Below, piece by piece: positions 9,410 to 17,255 of a stretch of 64,000 nucleotides of DNA (positions are counted from its first letter, which is position 1; each line of letters opens with the position of its first letter). Both the position numbers and the translations under genes were made by a program. Location: the NCBI RefSeq assembly GCF_022048975.1, contig NZ_JAKMHX010000018.1, positions 62,001 to 126,000 on the forward strand, in the 5' to 3' direction. The notes under the pieces are model-generated. The model searched no databases. It was not told the origin of the DNA and saw only the letters and a program-made list of their open reading frames with translations. The DNA is from Sporosarcina cyprini. Its GTDB lineage: Bacteria; Bacillota; Bacilli; Bacillales_A; Planococcaceae.

Positions 9410-11305
9410 TTAACGGTCACGCAATTCCTTTTGCAGCTTCTTCAATGCCTTTTTCGAACCTCTGGCCAAATCATGCTCCATTTTGCGTTCCTCATAGGAA
9501 GTGAACAGCGTTTGCAAATCGTACGACGGTGGATACAATTCCGTTGCCGGAATTTCCAAAGCAATGCGTTTCACATTCACTTCCATAAACTCTCCCTCAT
9601 AAAAGACCACGACATTGTTAAATTGATCCCGCTCTTGATAAATGATCCCGCTTTCTCCAGACTCCAATAGCTTTACTTTGTCACCAATGGCATACTCGTA
9701 TACCAATTCGCTTTCTTGTTTCAGAAGTCGTGGTTTTCGGATCTTTTCACTTCTCACTTTCGCAAAATCATATTCTTTTTCATTCATATATCGTTTTGCC
9801 TTCGTGATCACCTTATCATGCAGCTCCATTTTCTTCGCAATCCACAAAGCATTGCTTTCCCCCGACATTCCGATCAGTAGCTGATACGTCGGCTCCAGTG
9901 TTTCATTTTTAAATTGCATTGCTGCATTCATAAAGTCATCATGCTGCTCCGAGAACCGTTTGATCTCTCCGTAATGCGTCGTGGCAACAACGATGCATCC
10001 CATTTGATAAAACTCCTCCAAAGACGCAATAGCAAGAGCCGCGCCTTCGTTCGGTTCAGTACCACTTCCAATTTCGTCAAATAACAGCAGTGTCCGTTGG
10101 TCAGCCACTCGCATGATGTCCGAAATATTTTTCATATGAGATGAAAATGTGCTTAAGGCATTCTCCATGCTTTGATTATCACCAATATCAACAAAGATCT
10201 GATGAAATAGGGAAATCTCCGTCTCCGTCGTACCGCTAATATGGAGGCCTGCCATCGTGGCCAACGTTAACAATCCAATCGTTTTTAAGACGACCGTTTT
10301 CCCGCCTGCATTCGGTCCGGTAATAATCAGGCCTCGATAAGAATCTCCAATTTCAAAGTTCAAAGGAACGGCTTGGCTGCCGAGCAAAGGATGTTTACAG
10401 TCAACTAGCTTGCTGTAGCCATGTTCATTGACACGAGGCGCGACTCCTTCCATCTGCTTACTGAGCTTCCCCTTCGCAAAGGAGAAATCGTATTGCCCGA
10501 TCAATTCAATATTTACTTTAATCGCTTGTAAATGTTCTGCTACGAGCCCTGTCAGCGTAGCCAAAAGCTGGTACTCTTCAACCGCTTCCTCCGCCCGCTG
10601 AATCGACAGCTCACTCGTCAGCTTGGCAACGACTGCCGGCTCGATAAAAACAGTAGAACCTTTTGACGATTGCTCAATAATGACTCCCTCTATCTGATGT
10701 TTATAGGTAGCTTTAATTGGAATCGTATAATGATCGTCTTTTTGGCTAATAAAGAACTCTTGGATCATCTCTTTATTGGCTGGATTCCGCAAAAACTTCT
10801 GAAGTCGTTCCTGAATTTTCCCCTTCGTCGTTTCCATCGCTTTCCGGATACGGCCAAGTTGGCGGCTGGCAGTGGAAGCTACTTGGTTGTTTGCAATAAC
10901 CGATGCGATTTCATTTTCCACTTGCGGGAGCTCCGTCATGGATTGTGAATAACTGCTTAACGTCGGAGCATAAAACGATTTCTCCTGCATAAACTGTTTA
11001 ATTTTCCGGCATCTCCGCAAAAAGTCAGCAATCCCTGTAAAGTCAGCCGGCTCCAGCATCATGTCTTTTTCAAGTTTAGACAGCGTTCGGTGCACGGCGG
11101 CGACTCCCGCCATCGGCAAATGGGTATCCATATCAACGAGCGTCCGGGCTTCCGATGTTTCGCGCAGCCGCTCTTCGACAATCTTCAACTGGCTGCTCGG
11201 CTGAAGCCGCTCGACCAGCTGCTGCCCCAATTCACTGGAACAGTATTCTTTTAACCGTAGCTTCAACTCATTCCATTGCAATTTCTCATATGTCATTTCA
11301 TTCAT
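9410..11305 (-). CDS. MutS2-type ATPase lacking the Smr domain
   Basis: 631 residues against about 785 for full MutS2. It has the clamp and lever regions, then the ABC-type ATPase with Walker A GPNAGGKT at 330-337, Walker B LLFDEIGSGTEPNEG and the THYGEIKRF switch, and a KOW-like segment near residues 545-590. It ends in a basic tail with no Smr endonuclease domain and no LDLR motif. MutS2 proteins bind branched DNA, and Bacillus MutS2 has been linked to splitting of collided ribosomes; without Smr only the ATPase part can act. It is probably a paralogue of a full-length MutS2 elsewhere. ATG at 11305 with GAGGAG eight bases before it. A 380-base structured leader precedes it. Confidence 0.85.
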   Translation of the reverse strand: MNEMTYEKLQWNELKLRLKEYCSSELGQQLVERLQPSSQLKIVEERLRETSEARTLVDMDTHLPMAGVAAVHRTLSKLEKDMMLEPADFTGIADFLRRCRKIKQFMQEKSFYAPTLSSYSQSMTELPQVENEIASVIANNQVASTASRQLGRIRKAMETTKGKIQERLQKFLRNPANKEMIQEFFISQKDDHYTIPIKATYKHQIEGVIIEQSSKGSTVFIEPAVVAKLTSELSIQRAEEAVEEYQLLATLTGLVAEHLQAIKVNIELIGQYDFSFAKGKLSKQMEGVAPRVNEHGYSKLVDCKHPLLGSQAVPLNFEIGDSYRGLIITGPNAGGKTVVLKTIGLLTLATMAGLHISGTTETEISLFHQIFVDIGDNQSMENALSTFSSHMKNISDIMRVADQRTLLLFDEIGSGTEPNEGAALAIASLEEFYQMGCIVVATTHYGEIKRFSEQHDDFMNAAMQFKNETLEPTYQLLIGMSGESNALWIAKKMELHDKVITKAKRYMNEKEYDFAKVRSEKIRKPRLLKQESELVYEYAIGDKVKLLESGESGIIYQERDQFNNVVVFYEGEFMEVNVKRIALEIPATELYPPSYDLQTLFTSYEERKMEHDLARGSKKALKKLQKELRDR

Positions 11306-11420
11306 TCGGCATGCTCCTCATTTTTGTAATAAATGAAGATACCCATTCAACTGATTTTATTGGAGGATGAATGGGAACGATCCGCTGGAGAAATCACTCT
11401 ACAGCAAGAAAACCGTCCCA

Positions 11421-11690
11421 ATATAAAAAAGCAGCGGGATACCCGACTGCTCGAAGTTCGAATTATAAAGATGCAGAAAAACCGTTAGCTGAGACTAACG
11501 ACAGACCGGACCCTTATAAAGCGATGTAGGTATCTTCATAGGTTGGCGAAATAAGGCAACACAAAGAAACGGCAGGATAATTTCCCCCTACACGAAACTC
11601 AGGTTGAGTTATTTCATTCAGTTCATCCTATTTCGATCCTACTTCACTCATAAAAAGAGCACCTCTCTTTGTTCCAATCAAAACCAATCT
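11421..11690 (-). promoter_or_regulatory. Attenuator-like leader RNA upstream of the MutS2-like gene
   Basis: From a predicted start near 11690 the minus-strand transcript holds a short ORF (11628-11651 or from 11681), mutually exclusive stems (11525-11530 with 11587-11592; 11512-11517 with 11551-11556, which interleave), and two intrinsic terminators: CGTTAG/CTAACG at 11483-11500 plus U5, and AGCAGCGGG/CCCGACTGCT at 11430-11451 plus U6. I do not recognise a known riboswitch: the AGAGGTGC-GAGT start faintly recalls the lysine class, but its core is missing. A cis-attenuator for the gene at 11305 is the simplest reading; an independent small RNA is possible. Confidence 0.5.
11628..11681 (-). 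CDS. Possible leader peptide (17 or 7 residues)
   Basis: TTG at 11681 lies six bases after AAGGAGA and would give MIGTKRGALFMSEVGSK. The internal ATG at 11651 lies about eight bases after AGAGGTG and gives MSEVGSK. Two minimal reading frames (Met-Asn-stop, Met-Lys-stop) follow at once. Its place between promoter and terminators is what suggests a regulatory peptide; no homology is claimed. Confidence 0.35.
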   Translation of the reverse strand: MIGTKRGALFMSEVGSK

Positions 11691-11696
11691 CCTTTT

Positions 11697-11726
11697 ATTG
11701 TATGGCAGACCTTCGATGACTGTCAA
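11697..11726 (-). promoter_or_regulatory. Sigma-A promoter of the leader/MutS2-like gene
   Basis: Minus strand TTGACA (11721-11726), 18-base spacer, TACAAT (11697-11702). It is back to back with the tRNA promoter. Confidence 0.65.
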
Positions 11727-11760
11727 CAATAACTGAAAATATTTATTTTTCAACAGACGC

Positions 11761-11789
11761 TTGCATCAACCTAGCGAGCATGCTAATAT
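11761..11789 (+). promoter_or_regulatory. Promoter of the tRNA-Val gene
   Basis: TTGCAT (11761-11766), 17-base spacer, TAATAT (11784-11789), 37 bases before the tRNA. Confidence 0.55.
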
Positions 11790-11825
11790 AATAAATGTGT
11801 TCAAGAGAACAATCCTAGCAAAATC

Positions 11826-11898
11826 GATTCCGTAGCTCAGCTGGGAGAGCGCTACCTTGACAGGGTAGAGGTCGCTGGTTCGAGCCCAGTCGGAATCA
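11826..11898 (+). tRNA. tRNA-Val (anticodon GAC)
   Basis: Full cloverleaf: acceptor GATTCCG / CGGAATC, D arm GCTC/GAGC, anticodon stem CTACC/GGTAG with loop TTGACAG (anticodon GAC), T arm GCTGG/CCAGT with the TTCGAGC loop, discriminator A. CCA is not encoded. It is a lone tRNA, followed by a GAAGGTTGT/ACAACCTTC hairpin and a second terminator-like hairpin that belongs to a dispersed repeat. Confidence 0.97.
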
Positions 11899-11916
11899 TT
11901 GGGTGCCAAACCCGTA

Positions 11917-11989
11917 GGAAGGTTGTCGGAACAACAACCTTCTCCAGAAACAGTCCTATTAGGCCGGATGCCTAGGGGCTGTTTTTTTG
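11917..11989 (+). repeat. Dispersed repeat copy A with terminator hairpins, 3' of tRNA-Val
   Basis: Starts with a strong hairpin (GAAGGTTGT / ACAACCTTC) and ends with an AACAG...CTGTT hairpin and seven T. The segment 11921-11989 is clearly related to 15313-15378: both share GGTTGTCGGAA, then a CTATTA-GCCGGATG core and CTAGGG(G)CTGTTTT. It may serve as the tRNA terminator. Confidence 0.7.
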
Positions 11990-12164
11990 TGTTTTATTAC
12001 CTTTTGTCCGCAATTTGTCCGCTGATTTCCCCCTCTACTATCTTCACACTCCTCTTTATAATGCCACGTTTCATTCCCCGGGATTAGATTTCTTAGATCT
12101 TACTCTTAAAGCAGCTTCTTGTTCACCTTAAACACATGTTTGTTAAACTCAGTTTTAAAAGATA
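11990..12164. other. Intergenic region, possible degraded coding remnant
   Basis: A 25-codon minus-strand frame beginning MKRGIIKRSV and ending GQIADKR sits near 11996-12076. It could be the tail of a lost gene or chance. Nothing else seen. Confidence 0.25.
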
Positions 12165-12833
12165 TCAAGTTGTAAGCAGTTTCCAATGCCCTTCGGATAC
12201 AACTTCCACCGCTCCTTCGATTACTTTGATTGCGGTTTGATCGTCAATCGCATACGAAGGGTTTTGCATACTGGATGCCCATTTCTCTGCGGCAGCCAAG
12301 GTGTTCCCCGGCAGCAGCTCGTGATTCAGGTGCGGAAAGATTGAAAAGTCAACGAGGCTCAGTGTTTCATCACCACCACTCGGTGGAGTCCAGCCAACGA
12401 AGTATTCCCCTATCTTAGGGGTCATCACCATGCTCCCAGCACTCATTCCCACATAGACTGAGTTCAGTGACGGAATAAGGTCTGCCAGTCCAGATTGACG
12501 CATCCAATGACAAAGGTAAAGGGCGTCGCCACCTGACACCAGCAATACATCTGTCTCCTGAACCACGGGTATCCAGTGGTTTTCGTCTATACTTGGAAGC
12601 GCTGTGAGCTCCAAGATGCCGATGGATTTCCAACCGAGGTTGACCATGGGATTTTCTTCTTTCCCACTGATGAATTCCCAGGCTTTGACGCCAGGGCCAA
12701 CCCATGGGTGTCCATACATCGCAGTGGGGATGCACAAAGCGTTTGAGTCAGCAATCGGCTTGCCCAGCATGTCAACCAGCTCGTCGTGTATGCTTTTGTT
12801 TGTGATGCCTCCAGAAGTAAGCAAAAATCTCAT
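12165..12833 (-). CDS. Peptidase E-like serine hydrolase (S51 family)
   Basis: About 222 residues. S51 enzymes cleave dipeptides with N-terminal Asp or are related to cyanophycinases. The nucleophile elbow VGMSAGSM is seen near residue 132 (Ser), with the catalytic region FPHLNHE following, and the fold runs from RFLLTSGG at the N terminus to the end. The ATG at 12833 is used because GAGGAG lies seven bases before it; an ATG 15 bases further upstream overlaps that site. It is the nearest gene to repeat copy A and lies within the segment bounded by the two repeat copies. Confidence 0.85.
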   Translation of the reverse strand: MRFLLTSGGITNKSIHDELVDMLGKPIADSNALCIPTAMYGHPWVGPGVKAWEFISGKEENPMVNLGWKSIGILELTALPSIDENHWIPVVQETDVLLVSGGDALYLCHWMRQSGLADLIPSLNSVYVGMSAGSMVMTPKIGEYFVGWTPPSGGDETLSLVDFSIFPHLNHELLPGNTLAAAEKWASSMQNPSYAIDDQTAIKVIEGAVEVVSEGHWKLLTT

Positions 12834-13206
12834 AATTTCACTCCTCATCTTTAATTGTTACTGTCAAGTTTGTTTTTACTTCTAAGATAGTAACCACAGC
12901 TTTATTAATGAATAGAACACTTCAATTGAAATATTGAAACTCTCGAATGGTGAAGCTCTAATTCCTATGCTAATAATTCTACAAAACTATTATAAATCCT
13001 TGTTCAACCATTCTTTTGTTGAACAACAAAAAAGCCTTCTAAGCCGATTTGTAACAAATCCGCAAGCAAAGTAATGAGTTTACTCATTCATATAAAATTG
13101 TATATAGATTGTATGCTAACCCTTTAGTCCCCCCTGAATTTGGACAACTATTGAATGTAACAAGGTACACTGTCACTTCCTAAACTATCAGGATGGGTGA
13201 TAAATA
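12834..13206. other. AT-rich intergenic region with a hairpin
   Basis: No gene found. A perfect 9-bp stem (TTGTTCAAC at 13000-13008, GTTGAACAA at 13018-13026) is followed by CAAAAAAG. A stretch near 13130-13180 looks vaguely like an insertion-sequence end, but no transposase or inverted partner is present. Confidence 0.35.
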
Positions 13207-13247
13207 AAAATCTGTCTGACAGTTAATTTTTGTGTCAGACAGATTTT
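13207..13247. terminator. Bidirectional terminator
   Basis: Perfect 15-bp stem (13207-13221 with 13233-13247), A/T flanks on both sides. It serves the anti-sigma gene ending at 13295. Confidence 0.85.
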
Positions 13248-13294
13248 ATCATTTATTAACAAAGCTTCAAGCCATTTTCCCTGTAGGTGCTCCA

Positions 13295-14359
13295 TTACGG
13301 AAGCGTTACAGTGAAGCTATCGAACTTAATTTCTTCTTTATTCGGCTCAAAATCAATTGACGTTTCATTACCAGCCCCATCGAACTCCACACCGCCTCCT
13401 ACTGAGGATAAATCAAGATAAGGAGTAATAGTTAACTTTGTCACACTTTCATCAATGGGTTCAAACAGCGAATTTCCTTTGGCATATATTTTACCATTTT
13501 CATTTTTTGAATGACCCCCACCTTCCGAACTGATTGTAAGTTCATTGCCGGAAGAATCCACTGCCTTGAATTTTATATATGCACCAGAAAAGAATTCATT
13601 TTCTTCCGCAACTGTATTGTATGTTAGGCGAAGGCCAACTGGACTGATTTCAAGTGTCGAGATGTTAAGCCCAACGCCTCCCGCTTGTTGCGTTTCATCA
13701 ATTGTAACAAACTCTGCTCCTGTCTGCGTTTTAACCGGAATAAAGAACTTCCAGCGTTCGCCACCCTTCCCTTCAAAGGATAATCCCAGTTTAAACTCTT
13801 CTGGAACATCAATGCCTGAAGGCTCAATATTATAAATCCCCCTTCGATAAGTCGGCGTTATCTCTGTTTCTCCGCCATTCCCCCCAAATGAAAATTTCTT
13901 CCCGTCAATGGTAAAATCGATACCTTGATCCAAATAAAATTCACCCAGCGGTTCCTCTGATGTTAACGAATAACCAACAGTTAAACGAGTTCCGTCAAAA
14001 AACACTTCATCAATCGTAATCGTATTTCCTCTGACTGTCTTTGACTCTCCAACCACTTGCGTCAAGCCTAACTCACTTACTCGCTTCAATCCTGGATCTC
14101 CAGACTCACTAAAAATAGAACCAAGAACCGGAATTTGTGAAACGATGTTCGCCATCACAGGGGAAACTGTCGCTGAACCGATTAGCAAGGCAAGTGTAGC
14201 AGCAATGGCACCCACGCTTAACAATAATTTGTTTCCGTTCAGCCTTTTTCTCTTCTGTACACCTTCCTGAACTGCTTTTGTAATAATATCATCCAACTTA
14301 TCAACTGGCACCGGAATATCATCAATCTCTTTTTTAAACATGGGAATTTTGTCTGACAT
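13295..14359 (-). CDS. DUF4179-type membrane protein, probable anti-sigma factor
   Basis: 354 residues: a short charged N-terminal part (1-40), one membrane helix near 45-68 (LLLSVGAIAATLALLIG), then a large extracytoplasmic beta-rich region. This is the layout of DUF4179 proteins that usually follow ECF sigma genes in Bacillales and hold the sigma factor at the membrane. The gene overlaps the sigma gene by 26 bases, so the pair is translationally coupled, which supports the anti-sigma role. The signal sensed is unknown. Confidence 0.8.
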   Translation of the reverse strand: MSDKIPMFKKEIDDIPVPVDKLDDIITKAVQEGVQKRKRLNGNKLLLSVGAIAATLALLIGSATVSPVMANIVSQIPVLGSIFSESGDPGLKRVSELGLTQVVGESKTVRGNTITIDEVFFDGTRLTVGYSLTSEEPLGEFYLDQGIDFTIDGKKFSFGGNGGETEITPTYRRGIYNIEPSGIDVPEEFKLGLSFEGKGGERWKFFIPVKTQTGAEFVTIDETQQAGGVGLNISTLEISPVGLRLTYNTVAEENEFFSGAYIKFKAVDSSGNELTISSEGGGHSKNENGKIYAKGNSLFEPIDESVTKLTITPYLDLSSVGGGVEFDGAGNETSIDFEPNKEEIKFDSFTVTLP

Positions 14360-14882
14360 CTTTATAAACCCCTTTCATTTTTTTCTTTAACGCCGCTAAT
14401 CCCCGGCGAATATTCGTCTTAACCGTTCCTTCGGGACAATGAAGAAACTTAGAGATTTGAGATATCGAATAATCTTCATAAAACCGCAACAGCAGAACTG
14501 TTTTATACTTTTCTTCGATTTCGTCCATTGCTTCCAGTAAATCTAACTGTTCCTCCTTTTTCATATGCCATGGCTCGCCTAAGTTTTCAAGTACTTCTTG
14601 ACTTAATGGGACTATCCCTTGCTTTTTCTTTAAAAACGCTATAGCTGTATTTATTAGGATTCGTGTCATCCATGTGGAAAAATAATCATTATTTTTAAGC
14701 TTGGCAATTGACTTGATTGCTTTATAAACGGTTTCTTGAAACACTTCCAACGCATCATCTTCGTTCTGCACATATACATATGCCATTTTATACAACTTCT
14801 CTTTTTCTTCATGAATAAGTGTTTGAAGCGCTTCCGCATCTCCTTTTTTTGCTCGGACAACGAGCATTCGTTTCGTTACCAA
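14334..14882 (-). CDS. ECF RNA polymerase sigma factor
   Basis: 182 residues. Region 2 (YVYVQNEDDALEVFQETVYKA) and region 4 helix-turn-helix (YSISQISKFLHCPEGTVKTNIRRG) are clear, with no N-terminal region 1, as in ECF (SigV/SigW-like) factors. The start is TTG at 14882, eight bases after AAGGAGG. Its overlap with the downstream anti-sigma gene is the normal ECF arrangement. I looked for a TGAAAC-type autoregulatory promoter upstream and found no convincing match. Confidence 0.92.
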   Translation of the reverse strand: MVTKRMLVVRAKKGDAEALQTLIHEEKEKLYKMAYVYVQNEDDALEVFQETVYKAIKSIAKLKNNDYFSTWMTRILINTAIAFLKKKQGIVPLSQEVLENLGEPWHMKKEEQLDLLEAMDEIEEKYKTVLLLRFYEDYSISQISKFLHCPEGTVKTNIRRGLAALKKKMKGVYKDVRQNSHV

Positions 14883-15312
14883 TCGGGCAGCCTCCTTTCT
14901 TTTCTCTCACCTATTAGATAAAAACCAACTCACAAACGATTCAACTATTTTATTTAAGTACAAGAATGGACGTCTATCCCTATAAGATATCCCATTAAAT
15001 AAATGATTCATTTCATGCCATAGTATCCTTTCATTACATTAATGCAAGCAGTATCTTGATCCCCAATAATTTTCCGCATAGAAAAAGCGCCTTAGCAGCG
15101 CTTTTTAAATTGGTAAATGATAAATCTATTTATTTTCGTCTGTAGTCGTAAGACCTTAGTATTTGTATTCTTACCAATTATCTTTAAGAAAGTTGTTATT
15201 TCTATAGATTTTTAATCATTCATATATTAGATTTGTGAACGAACATCACAGTTTATGACCTTTTGGTATTACAAGATTATTTAGTAAAGGGTTGTAATCT
15301 TGACTGGATATT
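14883..15312. other. AT-rich intergenic region rich in inverted repeats
   Basis: No gene. Structures: terminator-like hairpin at 15082-15106, a long-range 9-bp inverted pair AATTGGTAA (15109-15117) with TTACCAATT (15171-15179), and CAAGATTA (15269-15276) with TAATCTTG (15295-15302) just before repeat copy B. Confidence 0.45.
15082..15106. terminator. Bidirectional terminator-like hairpin
   Basis: AAAAAGCGC (15082-15090) and GCGCTTTTT (15098-15106) form a perfect 9-bp stem. No gene ends close to it; the nearest candidate is the DinB gene ending at 15400. Confidence 0.65.
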
Positions 15313-15378
15313 GGTTGTCGGAAAAATCCCCTTCCCCGAAGACAGTTCTATTATGCCGGATGTCTAGGGCTGTTTTGT
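15313..15378 (+). repeat. Dispersed repeat copy B
   Basis: Diverged copy of 11921-11989: same order of GGTTGTCGGAA, CCTTC, GAA-ACAGT, CTATTA, GCCGGATG, CTAGGG and CTGTTTT. The first hairpin of copy A has decayed here. Both copies are on the same strand. Confidence 0.7.
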
Positions 15379-15399
15379 TAAACGAATGCCATATAATAA

Positions 15400-15918
15400 T
15401 CAGAGTTCAGTGTTTGCAGCCAGTCGTGTTTTTATCTCTTTTATTTGTTCGATATGACGCTGTTCATGCAAATAAATTAGTTCAATCCATTGATTTAAAG
15501 GCAATTCACCGAAAGCCGGATGCTTTACAGCTGTTTTCGTCAAGATAGATTCGTCTTCTATTCCACTAAGAAAAGCCACCAATTTTTCTCTCGAACTATT
15601 TAGCAAATCAATTATTTGTTGAACTGTAAATGGTTCAATATTCGGTTCAACAATTTTCGGAGCTTGAATTTTTCTCGTCCTATCAAAGATAAGATCAATT
15701 TTTCGAGGTTCTCTTGGCGTCTTCTCGTCCTCTTTGATTCCCCAGGCCACCGCCTTTATTGTTGCTGCTTCCACTAAAACTAAATGATGGCATACTTGAG
15801 CTATACTCCAACTATTTAAATCAGGTTTACTGTTAAATTCATCATCACTTACATATGCTAATTCTTTCATTAAGTTGTTTCTTGTTTCATCTAAATGATC
15901 AATTACTAATTTTTTCAT
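15400..15918 (-). CDS. DinB-family protein
   Basis: About 172 residues, four-helix DinB/YfiT-like bundle. The likely metal-binding histidines are seen in WSIAQVCHHLVLVE near residue 45 and HEQRHIEQ near residue 155. Members include bacillithiol or mycothiol S-transferases and uncharacterised stress proteins; which applies here is unclear. ATG at 15918 is chosen because GGGGAGAGG lies four to five bases before it; an upstream ATG would put that site inside the gene. Confidence 0.85.
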   Translation of the reverse strand: MKKLVIDHLDETRNNLMKELAYVSDDEFNSKPDLNSWSIAQVCHHLVLVEAATIKAVAWGIKEDEKTPREPRKIDLIFDRTRKIQAPKIVEPNIEPFTVQQIIDLLNSSREKLVAFLSGIEDESILTKTAVKHPAFGELPLNQWIELIYLHEQRHIEQIKEIKTRLAANTEL

Positions 15919-16224
15919 CAGACCTCTCCCCCTTCTTTCATTCTTAAACATATTTCAACACGAAGTGGTAAAGCACCTTTATTATTGGATTGAAAACTAA
16001 AACTGGCTTTCGAGTGATTCGGTTATTTTACACAACAGATTAGTTCTCATCGTTATAGTCCGTACTGGATAAGCTTCTTAATCAACTAGCTAGATCATAA
16101 TAAGCATACTTATAATTGTCACCCTACTTCATTCATGCTATTGTTAAAGAACGCCTTAACTAAGTGAGTGATTCAATTGATACGAATAAAATTAACTACA
16201 TTCCATATATTTAGTAATTCCTTT
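15919..16224. other. Intergenic region without recognisable gene
   Basis: AT-rich. Nothing coding is visible on either strand, although a plus-strand terminator closes it. Confidence 0.4.
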
Positions 16225-16254
16225 CCCTCGACTGTAATCAGTCGAGGGTTTTTT
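16225..16254 (+). terminator. Orphan plus-strand terminator
   Basis: Perfect 10-bp stem CCCTCGACTG / CAGTCGAGGG with TAAT loop, then six T. No plus-strand gene is visible upstream back to the tRNA, so it may end a small RNA or be a relic. Confidence 0.75.
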
Positions 16255-16319
16255 GTTGCTTACAGGAAAGAATGTTTCCCTAAGGAATTATCTAAGGATA
16301 TCGAAAGGAGGTGAAGGAG

Positions 16320-17189
16320 TTGGAAGATCTAAAATACAAAAACTTAAAATTAGGAGAGCGCGGAGCCATCATAAGTATCATTGCTTATATATGCCTTTCC
16401 ATCATTAAACTCATTGTAGGATATTGGAGTGATTCTGCCGCCTTACGAGCGGATGGTTTAAATAACACGACCGATATTATTGCATCGGTTGCCGTACTGA
16501 TTGGATTGCGGATTTCACAAAAGCCAGCAGATCAAGATCATGGCTATGGGCATTGGAAAAGTGAAACGATCGCTTCAATGGTTGCATCCTTCATCATGCT
16601 GGCGGTTGGGATTCAAGTATTAAACGAGGCAATCATGTCTACCTTCCAAGGCGTCAAAGAGCCTCCTCATTTAGGAGCAGCTGTTACAGGTGTTTTTTCA
16701 GCAATCATTATGTACTTCGTCTATCGATATAACAAAAAACTAGCCACGCGAATAAATAGCAAGGCGGTTATGGCGGCTGCGAAAGATAATATTTCCGACG
16801 CGTGGGTCAGTATAGGAACAGCGATAGGCATCTTTGCTTCACAATTTAACATGGGTTGGCTGGATACCGTGACCGCCATCATTGTCGGTCTGTTGATCTG
16901 TAAAACAGCCTGGGATATTTTCAAATCCGCCTCCCATGAACTTTCAGATGGTTTTGATGTGGATAAAATTAATCTATATGAAAAGATCATTACAGAAGTC
17001 AACGGAGTTATATCCGTGAAAGAGATGAAAGGTAGATTTTATGGAAATAACGAAGTACTCGACGCTGTCATTCTGGTTGAGGCATCGTTAACGATAGAAG
17101 AAGCACACGAAATTGCCACTCGGGTAGAGTCACTATTAATCAATAATTATGGCGTATACGATGTCCATATACATGTCGAACCAGATTAA
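16320..17189 (+). CDS. Cation diffusion facilitator transporter, possibly Mn2+ type
   Basis: About 289 residues with six membrane helices and a C-terminal cytoplasmic domain ending DVHIHVEPD. Metal site residues: in TM2 the segment ADGLNNTTD (Asn and Asp at the usual ligand positions) and in TM5 DNISD (Asp-x3-Asp) instead of the His-x3-Asp of zinc carriers; the N/D/D/D set is that of MntE-like manganese exporters, so Mn2+ is the best guess. TTG at 16320 is preferred: AAAGGAGGTG ends about eight bases before it, and the in-frame GTG at 16311 lies inside that site. Confidence 0.9.
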   Translation: MEDLKYKNLKLGERGAIISIIAYICLSIIKLIVGYWSDSAALRADGLNNTTDIIASVAVLIGLRISQKPADQDHGYGHWKSETIASMVASFIMLAVGIQVLNEAIMSTFQGVKEPPHLGAAVTGVFSAIIMYFVYRYNKKLATRINSKAVMAAAKDNISDAWVSIGTAIGIFASQFNMGWLDTVTAIIVGLLICKTAWDIFKSASHELSDGFDVDKINLYEKIITEVNGVISVKEMKGRFYGNNEVLDAVILVEASLTIEEAHEIATRVESLLINNYGVYDVHIHVEPD

Positions 17190-17255
17190 ATAATAGGTTC
17201 ATGAGAATTTTTAGTTTATAATACGAAAAAATAAAGATAGAAAGCAGGAAACCAT

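Noticed and set aside
11420..11670. Lysine riboswitch upstream of the MutS2-like gene
   Set aside because: The AGAGGTGC and GAGT start is reminiscent, but the conserved internal core of the L-box is not present and no lysine gene follows.
11899..12087. 62-residue frame after tRNA-Val
   Set aside because: It runs through the repeat/terminator hairpins; the similar frame at 15300 arises from the second copy of the same repeat.
13100..13200. Insertion-sequence end
   Set aside because: A faint resemblance to IS3-type termini, but no transposase and no matching second end.
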